This document shows positions 9,406-18,370 of a stretch of DNA of 51,294 nucleotides, piece after piece; within the stretch, counting starts at the first letter, position 1; each line of letters begins with the position of its first letter. Source of the stretch: Deltaproteobacteria bacterium (lineage in GTDB: Bacteria > Desulfobacterota > Syntrophia > Syntrophales > UBA5619); the NCBI GenBank assembly GCA_021817825.1, contig JAKAFS010000018.1, positions 1 to 51,294 on the forward strand, written 5' to 3'. A program made the position numbers and the translations under genes. The notes under the pieces were generated by a model. It saw nothing but the letters and a program-made list of their open reading frames with translations, searched no databases and was not told the DNA's origin.

Positions 9406-11676
9406 ATGCCAAACAACACCGATCGCGACCATCTCGGCCTGCTCTACGATATCGGAGAACTTTCGCTGCTGATCCGCGAGAGCACCGATATTCCCAATCT
9501 CCTTGAACGCACCGCGAAGGTGATTTCCCAGCATCTCAACGCCGAGGTGTGCTCGATTTACCTCCACGATCAGGAAACGGGGGAATTGGTTCTCAAGGCG
9601 ACCCAGGGGCTCAACCCGGCGTCCATCGAAAAGGTGCGCATGGCCGTCGGGTCCGGTCTGGTGGGCGCGACGCTCGAAAGCTTGGAGCCGGTCCTGGTGG
9701 GTGATGCGCCGCAGGATCCGCGCTTCAAGTATTTTGCCGAGACCGGGGAAGGGCCCTTTCGCTCCTTTCTGGCCGTGCCCATCCAGCGGGGGGAGGTCCG
9801 GACCGGGGTCCTGGTCGTGCAGCATTCGACGCCCGATTATTTCGCCTTCCCCGACGTGCGCACGCTGCGGGCCGTCGCTTCGCAGGTGGCGGGCGTTCTG
9901 GAGAATGTCCGCCTGCTCATGAGCCTCCGGCAGCGGGATGGCGTAGCGGAGACGGCGCTGAAGTCGGAGCCCGGCTTTGTCAAAGGCCGGGCGGCTTCGC
10001 CGGGCTTCGCCTTCGGGGACGCCGTTGTTTTCGACCGGAGCCATGTCCGGCTCCTGGAGACCGAAGACGCGCCCCTGGCGACGGAGGCGGATTTCCATGA
10101 CGCCGTCGCCGCAACGGCTAGGCAGCTGGATCAGCTTCAGGAACGCTTTACCGAACGGCTTCCCGAGAGCGCCTCGCTGATCTTTTCCGCCCATCTGATG
10201 ATGCTCAAGGATGCCCAGTTCACCCGGCGCATCGTGGCGAAAATCCATGCCGGAACGGCGGTTTCCCAGGCGGTCCGGGAAGTGGCCCGGGACTATATCC
10301 GTCTGTTCGGCGAAAGTCCCCACCGCTATCTTCGGGAGAAAGCCAAGGACATCGAAGATCTGACCGGCCGCATCCTGAAAAATCTGGCCGGCCAGTCCTG
10401 GGACGACCAGGGGCTCTATCAGGGCCGGGTCGTCATTGCCCAGGCCCTCTATCCCTCGGAGATTCTGAAATTCGCTTCCGAAAAGGTCGCGGGCATCGTC
10501 CTCACCAGCGGCGGCGTGACCTCCCATGTCGCCATCCTGGCGCGCACATTGGGCATCCCCCTCATCATCGCCGGTCAGGCCGCGTTGCTGGCCATTGCCC
10601 AGGATACCCCCATCCTCATGGATGGGGAGTTGGGCAATGTCTATATCCAGCCCGATCGGGACATCATCGAGCGCTTCTCGGACCGGGAACGGGAACGCCG
10701 GGTGGCGGCCGATCACGCCGGAGCCATGCAGCCCGAGACCTTCACCGGCGACGGCGTCCGGGTGATCCTGCGGGCCAACATCAACCTGTTGAGCGAAGCC
10801 TCCATTGCCGGAGAACTCAAGGCCGAGGGGATCGGCCTGTACCGGACCGAGTTTCCCTTTCTCATCCGGTCGACCTTCCCGGGCGAGGAGGAGGAATTCC
10901 GGATCTACAGGCGCCTCTGCGCCGACCTGCCGGGCCGGTTGCTGACCTTCCGGACCCTGGACATCGCCGGCGAGAAGGTGCCGGCCTACTGGGATATCGC
11001 CGGCGAGCCCAACCCCCAGCTGGGACTGCGTTCCATCCGCTTTTCCCTGCGCCATCCCGAACAGTTCCGGCAGCAGATCCGGGCGATCCTGCGGGCCGGG
11101 GCCGACACCCCACAGTTGCGCATCATGTTCCCCATGATCTCTTCCCTGGATGAGTTCTACCAGGCCCGCGCCTTTGTGGACGAGAGCCGGGAAGCCCTGG
11201 AGCGGGAGGGACTGCCCCACCACCCGTCTCCTTCACTGGGGGTGATGGTGGAGGTGCCCGCCGTGGTGGAGATCATCGAAGAACTGGCGGAGGCCGCCGA
11301 TTTTCTGTCCATCGGCACCAACGACTTTGTCCAGTACCTGCTCGGCGTGGACCGAACGAACGACCAGGTGGCCTATGCCTATCGTCCCGAGCATCCCTCG
11401 GTCCTGCGCACCCTCCAGCGCATTGCCGACGCCGCCGGAAAGGCCGGCAAAGAGGTCTCCGTCTGCGGCGAGATGGCCGCCGACCTGGACCTGATGCCCT
11501 TTCTGGTCGGCATCGGCATCCCTGCCCTGAGCGTCGATCCGCACCATCTGCCGGAACTCCAGAGCCGGATCAATGCCCTGACCTTTACGGAGGCCAAAGC
11601 CTATGCGGCCCGGCTCCTGGCCGAAGCCACCCTGGCCGGGACCCAGGCGGTGATCCGCAGCGGGGTGCGGCCATGA
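9406..11676 (+). CDS. ptsP: phosphoenolpyruvate-protein phosphotransferase PtsP (GAF-domain enzyme I of the nitrogen PTS)
   Basis: First phosphotransfer protein of PTS-Ntr: autophosphorylates from PEP and passes phosphate to NPr. Domains in order over 756 residues: a GAF sensor (about 1-165, where glutamine binding is known for the family), the PEP-utilizer N-terminal helical domain (about 180-300), the phosphohistidine swivel domain with GGVTSHVAILAR (His374), and the PEP-binding TIM barrel with GEPNPQLGLRSIR, SIGTNDFVQY and catalytic Cys687 in VCGEMAAD. The start is ATG 9406; GTG 9394 in frame is an alternative. The stop overlaps the next gene in ATGA. Confidence 0.95.
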   Translation: MPNNTDRDHLGLLYDIGELSLLIRESTDIPNLLERTAKVISQHLNAEVCSIYLHDQETGELVLKATQGLNPASIEKVRMAVGSGLVGATLESLEPVLVGDAPQDPRFKYFAETGEGPFRSFLAVPIQRGEVRTGVLVVQHSTPDYFAFPDVRTLRAVASQVAGVLENVRLLMSLRQRDGVAETALKSEPGFVKGRAASPGFAFGDAVVFDRSHVRLLETEDAPLATEADFHDAVAATARQLDQLQERFTERLPESASLIFSAHLMMLKDAQFTRRIVAKIHAGTAVSQAVREVARDYIRLFGESPHRYLREKAKDIEDLTGRILKNLAGQSWDDQGLYQGRVVIAQALYPSEILKFASEKVAGIVLTSGGVTSHVAILARTLGIPLIIAGQAALLAIAQDTPILMDGELGNVYIQPDRDIIERFSDRERERRVAADHAGAMQPETFTGDGVRVILRANINLLSEASIAGELKAEGIGLYRTEFPFLIRSTFPGEEEEFRIYRRLCADLPGRLLTFRTLDIAGEKVPAYWDIAGEPNPQLGLRSIRFSLRHPEQFRQQIRAILRAGADTPQLRIMFPMISSLDEFYQARAFVDESREALEREGLPHHPSPSLGVMVEVPAVVEIIEELAEAADFLSIGTNDFVQYLLGVDRTNDQVAYAYRPEHPSVLRTLQRIADAAGKAGKEVSVCGEMAADLDLMPFLVGIGIPALSVDPHHLPELQSRINALTFTEAKAYAARLLAEATLAGTQAVIRSGVRP

Positions 11677-12857
11677 GCCGGGGAACAATGAAGCGGCCTT
11701 TGCAGAAGGAAGTCCGACCCTTCGAACAGGGGCCGATCCGGCCGCCGAGCGAAGCCCGGAGCCTGCTGGTCCGGGTGACCCGCAACTGTCCCTGGAACAA
11801 GTGCGGCTTCTGCCGCACCTATCAGGGGAGATCCTTTTCGCTCCGGTCGGTGGAGGAGATCAAGGCCGATATCCGGCAGATGGCCGGGATTGCCGAGCAG
11901 GTGCGGGACTTTTCCGCCGGCCTCGGCGAGGCAGGGCGCATCGGGGAGAAGACCGTGGCCGCCATCTTTCAGGAAAACGGGACCGGGGACGAATCCTTCC
12001 GTTCTCTGGCGGCCTGGCTCTATTACGGAGGGACGTCGGTTTTTCTGCAAGATGCCGATTCCCTGATCCTCAAGACCCAGGATCTGGTGGACGTGATCGC
12101 CTTTCTCCGTGCGACCTTTCCCACGGTGCGGCGGATCACCACCTACGCCCGCGCCCATACGGCGGCCCGAAAAAAGGCGGAAGACCTCAAGGCGCTCCGG
12201 GAGGCCGGCCTTTCCCGCATCCACATGGGAATGGAAAGCGGCTGCGACCCGCTTTTGGCCTTCATCCGGAAAGGGACGACCGCTGCCGAGCAGATCGCGG
12301 CGGGGGTGAAGATCCGGGAGGCGGGCATTTCCCTCTGCGAGTACGTGATCCCGGGCCTGGGCGGGGACCGCTGGTCTAAAGAACATGCCCTGGAGACGGC
12401 GCGGGTGCTCAACCGGATCAACCCCAACCATATCCGGCTGCGCACCCTTCAGGTCGTTCCCGGGACCGGGATGGCGGAAAAGCTCGCGGCCGGGGAATTC
12501 CAGCCCCTTGACGACGAGGCGATCCTGCAAGAGATCCGGATTTTTCTTTCGACCCTGGAGGGCATCACCTCAGAAATCGTCAGCGACCATATCCTGAACC
12601 TTTTGGAGGAGCTGGAAGGCAAGCTGCCTGCCGACAAAGAGCGGCTCATCGGGATCATCGACCGCTTTTTGGCTTTATCCCCGGAGGAGAAGATGACCTT
12701 TCGCCTGGGCCGGAGGATGGGGATCTACCGGCGGCTCGACGATCTGGCGGATCCGGGCGCCCGCCGGCATCTCGAACCGCTCGTGAAGGAGTATCTGGCG
12801 AAGGACCCCGAACTTCTGGAAAGGGACCTGGCAGAGATCAGGAGCCGCTACATCTGA
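11673..12857 (+). CDS. radical SAM protein of unknown substrate
   Basis: A 394-residue enzyme with the SAM/[4Fe-4S] motif near the N-terminus as C-x4-C-x2-C (Cys39, Cys44, Cys47 in NCPWNKCGFC) rather than the common C-x3-C-x2-C. An aromatic residue precedes the last Cys. YYGGTSVFLQDADS, RITTYARAHTA and GMESGCDPLLAFIRKG follow the TIM-barrel plan of HemN/Elp3-like radical SAM proteins. No second cysteine cluster (SPASM) is obvious. It is translationally coupled to ptsP by an ATGA overlap. The reaction cannot be predicted from sequence. Confidence 0.85.
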   Translation: MSRGTMKRPLQKEVRPFEQGPIRPPSEARSLLVRVTRNCPWNKCGFCRTYQGRSFSLRSVEEIKADIRQMAGIAEQVRDFSAGLGEAGRIGEKTVAAIFQENGTGDESFRSLAAWLYYGGTSVFLQDADSLILKTQDLVDVIAFLRATFPTVRRITTYARAHTAARKKAEDLKALREAGLSRIHMGMESGCDPLLAFIRKGTTAAEQIAAGVKIREAGISLCEYVIPGLGGDRWSKEHALETARVLNRINPNHIRLRTLQVVPGTGMAEKLAAGEFQPLDDEAILQEIRIFLSTLEGITSEIVSDHILNLLEELEGKLPADKERLIGIIDRFLALSPEEKMTFRLGRRMGIYRRLDDLADPGARRHLEPLVKEYLAKDPELLERDLAEIRSRYI

Positions 12858-12963
12858 GCGGACCCCTGCCTGCTTCCCGCGAGGGGAGCTTTCCCGAAGC
12901 GGTCCAGGGGCAGCGAAAACCTGTTCCGCAGGGCTGGAACAGCCGACCACAGGGACAAGGAGA

Positions 12964-13980
12964 GTGGCCATCGAAAAACAACAGGCCTGGCTCGACAGAG
13001 GCGTGAGGGCGTTCGGTGTGACAGCAAGGATCTCGTTGCTGATCCTTTTCCTGTGCCTGACTGGCTGCTCGTCGCTGACGCCGGTGCCGGCCGCCCAGGT
13101 CTACAAGGACCCGGCCCTGGTCGCGCCGGGAACCTATCGTCTGAAGTTCCTGCTCAACGGCCAGGAGACGCTGGCCGCGTATCTCGTGGCCGAGCAGGCC
13201 CGGAATCCGGAGTTGAAGGCCTTCGAGGTTTCGAGCCTGCTGAGGCTTTTTCGCACCGCCTATGCGCCGCTCTACCTACCGGTGCAGCCCGGTGTCCCCC
13301 TCTGCAATCTGGAGACGAATTTCCGCCACTGCAAAGGCATCGAATTGCAGGCCGATTTCGATGTCTACAACGATGCGACGGTCGTTCTGCACAGCCGGGT
13401 GCTCTATCACGTCCGGCTCCGCCTGGAAGGGGGGCAGCCCAATTTTTTCCGGACCGCCAAGGCGCAGCGCGACCGGGGCGAATTTGCCCTGCCGCGCCGT
13501 TATTATGTCGGGGCCTTGGTGGAAGCCATCGGGAAGGCGCTGCCGATCCTCCAGGAAATCGCCACCGATTACGGCAAGTACATCAAAAACGACGGCCAGG
13601 AGGTCGAGATCGAGCTGACCTTGGAAGAAGCCGGCCGGGAAGCCGAGGCCAATAGAGTAGACCGACGCCTGGAGGACGGCGCCCATTTCAGCGGCAATCT
13701 CGTCCTTTCGGCCCTGCCGAACCTCTCGCCGATCATCGGCGTGACGGTTTCCGCCCTCAGTTCGGGAGGAAGAACCTTTTGGGAGGTCCTCAAGGAGGAA
13801 AAGGAGTTCGATCTTTGCCGGGAAAAGCTGGACCTGCCCCAGGTCGAGTTTTCCTACTGGGAAAGTTCCAAAAAGAATTTTTCACACCTCCTGCTGAGCC
13901 CCGAATCTCCCTCCGATATCGTTCTGCGCGGCATTGTCATTCGACTCCGTCAGAAAGAGACGCCTGCCGCGCCGTCGTGA
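12964..13980 (+). CDS. predicted lipoprotein, unknown function
   Basis: Starts at GTG 12964 after ACAAGGAGA. A hydrophobic stretch (ISLLILFLCLTGC) ends in a lipobox with the lipidated Cys35, predicting an outer- or inner-membrane anchored lipoprotein. The mature part (about 300 residues) is mixed alpha/beta with two Cys residues about 10 apart near residue 120. I do not recognise a family. It stands alone between the ptsP operon and tRNA-Gln. Confidence 0.75.
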   Translation: MAIEKQQAWLDRGVRAFGVTARISLLILFLCLTGCSSLTPVPAAQVYKDPALVAPGTYRLKFLLNGQETLAAYLVAEQARNPELKAFEVSSLLRLFRTAYAPLYLPVQPGVPLCNLETNFRHCKGIELQADFDVYNDATVVLHSRVLYHVRLRLEGGQPNFFRTAKAQRDRGEFALPRRYYVGALVEAIGKALPILQEIATDYGKYIKNDGQEVEIELTLEEAGREAEANRVDRRLEDGAHFSGNLVLSALPNLSPIIGVTVSALSSGGRTFWEVLKEEKEFDLCREKLDLPQVEFSYWESSKKNFSHLLLSPESPSDIVLRGIVIRLRQKETPAAPS

Positions 13981-14107
13981 GCAGGACAAGAAAACTGTTT
14001 TTTCCGTATTGAAAAGGGGGTGTGTTTGTGGTATTGCCAAAGCACAGTTCGGCCCGGAACGGCAAATCAAGGTTCCGACTCGGCGCTGTCCATGGCAGAC
14101 ACTGCAC

Positions 14108-14181
14108 TGGGGGATCGTTCAATGGTAGGACAACGGACTCTGACTCCGTGAATCGTGGTTCGAATCCACGTCTCCCAGCCA
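14108..14181 (+). tRNA. tRNA-Gln (anticodon CUG)
   Basis: Cloverleaf read by eye over 74 nt. The acceptor stem TGGGGGA/TCTCCCA has one G-T pair. The anticodon stem ACGGA/TCCGT holds loop CTCTGAC, giving anticodon CTG. The T-arm contains GGTTCGAATCC, followed by discriminator G and an encoded CCA. Its 3' 50 bases are repeated at 20776 and partly at 21867, so it is the attachment site of an integrated island. The terminator immediately downstream belongs to island DNA, so the tRNA is probably processed from a transcript ending inside the element. Confidence 0.97.
14132..14181 (+). repeat. att copy 1, within tRNA-Gln 3' half
   Basis: The 50 bases from the anticodon stem through the encoded CCA are identical to 20776-20825. 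Flanking bases differ on both sides, which fixes the repeat length. This copy completes the functional tRNA gene. Confidence 0.95.
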
Positions 14182-14190
14182 ATAGATATT

Positions 14191-14230
14191 AAAAGGGATT
14201 TTCCGATTGACGGTTAATCCCTTTTTTCTT
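14191..14230 (+). terminator. rho-independent terminator after tRNA-Gln, inside the island
   Basis: A 10-bp stem (AAAAGGGATT at 14191-14200 pairs with AATCCCTTTT at 14216-14225) and a 15-base loop, followed by a T-rich run. It begins 10 bp past the tRNA CCA and lies on the element side of the att repeat, so the island supplies the tRNA's terminator. Confidence 0.8.
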
Positions 14231-14276
14231 TTCAGGTCAATTTATCCCGCTCCTGTCCCGCTTTTTTCTTTTCAGG
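14221..14276 (+). repeat. sub-terminal repeats at the left island end (candidate integrase arm sites)
   Basis: A 16-bp sequence CTTTTTTCTTTTCAGG occurs twice exactly 40 bp apart (14221-14236 and 14261-14276). Overlapping it, 14245-14267 matches 20643-20665 at the other island end in 22 of 23 positions. Such sub-terminal repeats are where tyrosine integrases bind with their N-terminal arm domain; that function is inference. The rest of 14277-14427 shows no gene. Confidence 0.5.
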
Positions 14277-14427
14277 CCACAAAAAAACCCCCGGCCATGA
14301 TCTGCCAGGGGATTTTTCAAGATCGCCGTTTTTCGCCGTGGCGTCAATCCGGGTGACGGCCATATTGCCCCAGGATCAACGATCCTCTTTTCGGTCGTCT
14401 CTTTTGCCCGTCTCCGGGGGTGATCTT

Positions 14428-14526
14428 TCAACAGCGCCGCCGCAGCGCAAGCCGTACGGGGTGATCTTCACGCGCCCGCTCCGCCGTCAACTTCTCCGCC
14501 TTCTCAATCGTTTCATGTTTTTTCAT
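14428..14526 (-). CDS. possible 32-aa protein at the island's left end
   Basis: A short frame starting with ATG at 14526 that overlaps the stop of the preceding gene in ATGA, the coupling seen in real operons. It would encode a highly charged helical peptide (MKKHETIEKAEKLTAERARE and 12 more residues). There is no homology to offer. The coupling and island polarity are the only support. Confidence 0.35.
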   Translation of the reverse strand: MKKHETIEKAEKLTAERAREDHPVRLALRRRC

Positions 14527-14792
14527 TGGTCTGATCCTCCATTTATCTTGAAACGTGTTTCCGCCCAGGGAAGGCCCCTGTTCTTTTCTTTCCGCCACTT
14601 CGCCAACAGAAATTCCCGGTGTTGCGCCCAGGCCAGCCGGATTTTCTCGCCCTGATCGAAGAAACGGGAAACCCGTAGCGACCAGCCCGGCGTGCCGCGC
14701 TCCGCCTCTCCGGTCAACAGAAATCTCGACACAGATTCATCTAAAATAATGTCTTGCCGCGCCCGCGCCCGTCTTTTCAAGGTTGTTGCCAT
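14523..14792 (-). CDS. hypothetical protein of the satellite island (89 aa)
   Basis: Starts at ATG 14792 with GGAGG five bases upstream, a strong Shine-Dalgarno. It is basic and rich in Arg and Trp, with IILDESVSRFLLTGEA early and WAQHREFLLAKWRKEKNRG later. I do not recognise the family. It follows the small terminase gene by 12 bp in the same direction, so it may act in packaging or regulation; that is position-based inference only. Confidence 0.6.
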   Translation of the reverse strand: MATTLKRRARARQDIILDESVSRFLLTGEAERGTPGWSLRVSRFFDQGEKIRLAWAQHREFLLAKWRKEKNRGLPWAETRFKINGGSDQ

Positions 14793-14804
14793 GATTGCCT
14801 CCTT

Positions 14805-15131
14805 TTATTTTCCATTCGGTCGGCCAGGTCTGTTTTGAGGTGGCAGGATGTCCAAATTCAACCCCTTTAATCCTGACAGAAATGCCGCTCTTGAATCGCG
14901 TTCAATCGGTAATAGTGGGTGACTCTTTACCTGTCCCGCCTTGTCAATGACGGTCAAGCCGTCACGATCTATTGCAACCCGCGCCGCTTGCGCTCGGTCA
15001 AAAGATTCAAGCGCAACCCGTAAAATCCGAAGGCCCGCCGCATCGTCAATAGAATATTCGGCAAGAATCTCTTTCCAGATTTTTTTTGCTTCGGAACTTA
15101 GGTGTTTTGGTGCTTTAGGGGTGCTTTTCAT
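14805..15131 (-). CDS. P27-family phage small terminase subunit
   Basis: A 108-residue protein with the P27 pattern: KAPKHLSSEAKKIWKEILAEY, then helical DAAGLRILRVALESFDRAQ, then VIDKAGQVKSHPLLPIERDS and a C-terminal GLNLD. Small terminases recognise phage DNA for packaging. It lacks an adjacent large subunit, which is unusual for a prophage but typical of satellites that redirect a helper phage's packaging motor. It sits at the end of the island opposite the integrase, as terS does in SaPI-type islands. Confidence 0.85.
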   Translation of the reverse strand: MKSTPKAPKHLSSEAKKIWKEILAEYSIDDAAGLRILRVALESFDRAQAARVAIDRDGLTVIDKAGQVKSHPLLPIERDSRAAFLSGLKGLNLDILPPQNRPGRPNGK

Positions 15132-15247
15132 GTCAAAACCTCACTTTTTTTAAAGAGAATCTTCGTTTTATGCGCGCGGAGAAGCCATGCCGGTTAATCG
15201 CTTGTAAGCTGTGGAGATTGCCTTACCCCCCATAGCGTCATTTAGCT

Positions 15248-16336
15248 TCACCTCGTCATTGCCTTCAATGCTTCGCCGTCGCTCATTCCGCCGTCAATGG
15301 TTTGAATGGCGAAACGTTCAAAGCGCTCTTCGCTTCCGAAGATTCCCGTGGTGATCCATGTCCGCAAGTTCAACCCGTTCGCCCGTGCGTCGCTTACATC
15401 CTTGCCCTTGATCGAAGGCCAGCGCTTCGCCTTGCCGCCGTATTTCTCAGGCCAAAAGGCCCATGCCGCCCGCGCCCCGGCGTCGTCGGTATCCAGTGAA
15501 ACGAGAATGACAGCCGCCGCCGTCAATGCCGCGTGTGTGATCCTGTCCGGCTTCGCTTGCGCCGATCCCATAGCCACAACCCCGGCAAGGTCGCCCGCCT
15601 CTTGATTCAAAAGGATCGCGTCAAGTTCACTCTCGACTATGGACAGCGCCGCCCGTTCAAGGCCCCATGCCATAGGTGCCGACGATGACCCCGAAACGAT
15701 GACATACCGCGCCCCGTCGCCCGGATCGTCGCGCCTGATCCGCAACCGATGGACAGCGCCGCCGATGGTTAAGGGGATGACAAGCCCCGCCGGCACCCAT
15801 TGCCGCCGCTCTGATCCGTCGCCTTTAAGTAACGGCGCAAGCCCCCAGGTGCCCCGCGGCTCGTATACGTCCGCCGGATTGAAGCCCAGGCCCGCCGCCC
15901 GGATCGTTGCGTCAGAAAGGCCCTTTTCTTCGTGCAACCATGCTCTCATACCAGCGCCGCGCTCTGACCATAGGCAGGAAACGGCCCCGTCAAGGAAGGA
16001 TCGCGCCCGCTCTTGCCACTCTGCCGGGGGTGCTGTTGCTTCCCGTGGTTCCCATACTGCCGGACTTGTCCCGCCTGATCGTGGCCCAGGATCGTGGCCC
16101 AGGTATTCACAAGCGGCCCGGAAGGACAGGCCCCGGCGCTCGCGCAAGTATTGAATCGAATCCCCGGACTTTTCACAGCCCCGGCACCAATAGCGCCCGC
16201 CGTCGTGCTCAGGCCATACGCGGAAACGGTCATTGCCGCCGCAATATGGACAGGCCCCGGCAAATTCCCCGCCGTGGGTGCCCGCCACTTTCCGAAGGGT
16301 GCCGCCGTCCGCCTCTATCAAATCAAAAAGGTTCAC
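15248..16336 (-). CDS. phage/satellite DNA primase with CHC2-like zinc finger and Toprim domain
   Basis: A 362-residue protein starting at GTG 16336. The N-terminal zinc ribbon has CPYCGGNDRF and YWCRGCEKSGDSIQYL (residues about 30-65). Linker helices are followed by a Toprim-type core with SIVESELDAILLNQEAG (Glu, about 235-250) and VSLDTDDAGARAAW (DxD, about 275-290). It resembles the primase half of P4 alpha-type proteins. The helicase is encoded by the next upstream gene, separated by a repeat-bearing gap. It likely primes replication of the excised island. Confidence 0.85.
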   Translation of the reverse strand: MNLFDLIEADGGTLRKVAGTHGGEFAGACPYCGGNDRFRVWPEHDGGRYWCRGCEKSGDSIQYLRERRGLSFRAACEYLGHDPGPRSGGTSPAVWEPREATAPPAEWQERARSFLDGAVSCLWSERGAGMRAWLHEEKGLSDATIRAAGLGFNPADVYEPRGTWGLAPLLKGDGSERRQWVPAGLVIPLTIGGAVHRLRIRRDDPGDGARYVIVSGSSSAPMAWGLERAALSIVESELDAILLNQEAGDLAGVVAMGSAQAKPDRITHAALTAAAVILVSLDTDDAGARAAWAFWPEKYGGKAKRWPSIKGKDVSDARANGLNLRTWITTGIFGSEERFERFAIQTIDGGMSDGEALKAMTR

Positions 16337-16356
16337 GACCGGACCCCCGAAAACTT

Positions 16357-16500
16357 ATGACGGGTTGAGCTTCCTTTTACGTCCCATGACGAGTATGACG
16401 GCATTTCCTGTAAAACTCCCTTATAGAAAGCCGTTTTGCGTTTAGAAAAGTTTACTGTTTTTGCCGTCAACCCGTCATAACCCGTCATGCTGTCAACCCG
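16357..16500 (+). other. iteron-like repeats between primase and helicase genes, candidate replication origin
   Basis: Two perfect tandem 10-mers AACCCGTCAT (16469-16478 and 16479-16488) are flanked by half copies at 16465 and 16495. The inverted unit ATGACGGGTTGA is at 16357-16368, with degenerate copies at 16386 and 16395. About 70 AT-richer bases lie between the clusters. Inverted iterons around an AT-rich core next to the primase and helicase genes resemble phage or satellite origins. The right cluster overlaps the last codons of the helicase gene. Function inferred. Confidence 0.5.
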
Positions 16501-18044
16501 ATTCCCATGTAAAATTTCCCGCCCATGTCTTTTCCTGAATCGAAACATTCCCCAAAATAGCGCCCGAATTTTGTCGCCGTCACGGGTCGTTCGCCGTTCC
16601 CTTCCGTCCAAGTTCGATATGCCTGATAAAGTAGCCCGGCCCGGACTTGAAGCGTCGGCCCCTCGTTGCATCGTTCGGCCCGGAAGATTTTTAAGGTGTC
16701 CTCGGTGTCCCTATATTCCCGCGTCGCTGCCATGACGGATTCAGGCGGATTCAAGCCGATCCGCTGCCATTCAAGACAACCCGAAACAAGCCAAGCCAGG
16801 ATTCCCGGCCTTTCGGCTCTCAGCTTTTCGGCAAGGTCCAAATCTGCAAGGCGCTCGTTTGGCTTCGCCGGGTCCGGGTTCATGACAAAAACCATGTCAA
16901 ACGGTATGAGTAAAACCCGCCGCCATAGTGCTGCGTCTTGCGCGTCGGCTTTGGGTTTGTGATTCGTCAAAAGGAATATTTTGTGCGTCGGTCGGAAGGT
17001 GGTTTGTCGTGGCGCGTAAGGTGCCCGGCCCGTGATAAGATCGCCGCCGGATAGGAGCTTAACCCGCCCGCTGTTGATCCGCCGGTTTTCGTTTGTTTCG
17101 CTTAGCCAGGCCAAGCGCCGCCCGCGCAAGTGTAGCAAGTCGCTTGCGGGTCCGCCCGATTGCCGTGTAAACCGGGTTTCAAGTAGCATTTCGGCTTCAA
17201 TCGGCCCGGCAAGGTCCGGCCCCAGGACATCGGAAACAGCTTGCAGGAAAACCGTTTTCCCATTCCGTCCCGCGCCCCATAGAATAGGCAAGACGGCTTC
17301 CGTCGTTTTCCCGGTGATAGAGTAGCCCAAAAGACGGCCCATGAACGAAACAAGGTCGGCGTCGCCTCCAAAGGTGCTGTGCAAACAGGCTTCAAAGGTC
17401 GCCCGTGGCGCGTTTATGCCTTCCCAGGGTGTCGGCGCGAATGTCTTGAAATAGTCGGAAGGGGTGCCGTTTCGGAAGTCGCCGGTGCGAAGGTCAATGA
17501 CGCCATTCAAGACGGAAAGGCTCATAGGGTCGGCGTCCCACTCTTCGCCGCTGATCCCCAGGGTATCGGCCCCGGCCCGTGCAAGGTGTGAAACGTCCTG
17601 TTTCCTTCGGATTGCTCGCAAGTCGCGGACCCGCCGCGCAAGAATCGTTTCACGGTTCTTTGCCGCGTCCGCCGCCTTTGTTTGTCCGGCCTTCTCAGCC
17701 CCGGCCCGCGCCCATGCTTGCCGCTTCATTTCGGAAACGTAAAGGTCGGCAACTTCCGCAACTCCGGCAAGCGCCTCTTCGGTCGTGTCCGGCGTCCAAT
17801 GGTGCCCGGCCCAGGTGAACCATTGCCCCGCCGCGTGATCGAAAACCAACCGGCCCCGGTATAAGCGGATGAATAGGTCCGCGTCGCCGTCCTCGTTTCG
17901 GTGCAAGGCCCGTAAAATCTCCGCGCTTGGTATCGGTTCGGCTTCGGGTTCGCTTGCCGGTTCCGGCTCCAGTGCATGGGACCGGCACTCGGCCTCGATG
18001 ATCCTGTCAGCTTCCGCCTTTATTTCTTCGGCGCTCTGATTCAT
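16485..18044 (-). CDS. SF3 helicase / D5-type phage-plasmid primase C-terminal protein
   Basis: A 519-residue protein with an N-terminal D5-N region (about 75-230, with WFTWAGHHWTPD) and an SF3 AAA+ helicase. Walker A is WGAGRNGKTVF (about 257-267), Walker B is RRLAWLSETNE, and motif C/sensor 1 is KIFLLTNHKPKA. This family unwinds phage, plasmid and P4-type replication origins as a hexamer. It is followed by the zinc-finger primase gene, so the two functions fused in P4 alpha protein are split here. The AlpA-like gene lies 11 bp upstream. Confidence 0.9.
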   Translation of the reverse strand: MNQSAEEIKAEADRIIEAECRSHALEPEPASEPEAEPIPSAEILRALHRNEDGDADLFIRLYRGRLVFDHAAGQWFTWAGHHWTPDTTEEALAGVAEVADLYVSEMKRQAWARAGAEKAGQTKAADAAKNRETILARRVRDLRAIRRKQDVSHLARAGADTLGISGEEWDADPMSLSVLNGVIDLRTGDFRNGTPSDYFKTFAPTPWEGINAPRATFEACLHSTFGGDADLVSFMGRLLGYSITGKTTEAVLPILWGAGRNGKTVFLQAVSDVLGPDLAGPIEAEMLLETRFTRQSGGPASDLLHLRGRRLAWLSETNENRRINSGRVKLLSGGDLITGRAPYAPRQTTFRPTHKIFLLTNHKPKADAQDAALWRRVLLIPFDMVFVMNPDPAKPNERLADLDLAEKLRAERPGILAWLVSGCLEWQRIGLNPPESVMAATREYRDTEDTLKIFRAERCNEGPTLQVRAGLLYQAYRTWTEGNGERPVTATKFGRYFGECFDSGKDMGGKFYMGIGLTA

Positions 18045-18055
18045 GGTCCGGCCCC

Positions 18056-18301
18056 CTATTTCTGTTGCCGGATTTTCTCAGGGACAGCCGCCGCCCGGCT
18101 CTCAAGCCACTTTACAAACGCCTCGACAGGATAGGCGATCTTCCGACCTATGCGGACGCGGCCAGGCACGCCCCGGCCTTGGCTGTCGAGATTGGCCAGG
18201 TATTTTTCGGAAATAATGCCGCCGGTGAAGCGCTCCGCTTGCGTCCGCGCAACCCAGGCCGACGGCCAACGCTCTGCCATGTCTTGAAATATCGTGTCCA
18301 T
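18056..18301 (-). CDS. AlpA-like/MerR-type helix-turn-helix protein (excisionase or regulator)
   Basis: An 81-residue protein with a small winged-helix core: WVARTQAERFTGGIISEKYLANLDSQGRG followed by VRIGRKIAYPVEAFVKWLESR, the pattern of AlpA/Xis-like DNA-binding proteins. In P4-like islands AlpA activates int transcription or assists excision. Its gene precedes the helicase gene and probably opens the replication operon. Upstream 18302-18370 is a short gap with an imperfect inverted repeat and the palindrome AAGCGCGCTT. Confidence 0.7.
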   Translation of the reverse strand: MDTIFQDMAERWPSAWVARTQAERFTGGIISEKYLANLDSQGRGVPGRVRIGRKIAYPVEAFVKWLESRAAAVPEKIRQQK

Positions 18302-18370
18302 AAAAAACCCCCGAAGTTTATTTTCACTTTCGAGGGTAGTTTATCTTATGGGAATGATGAGTAAGCGCGC

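Noticed and set aside
14237..14431. 64-codon minus-strand frame at the left island end
   Set aside because: It starts at TTG without an RBS, runs through the sub-terminal repeats and has low-complexity Lys/Arg composition.
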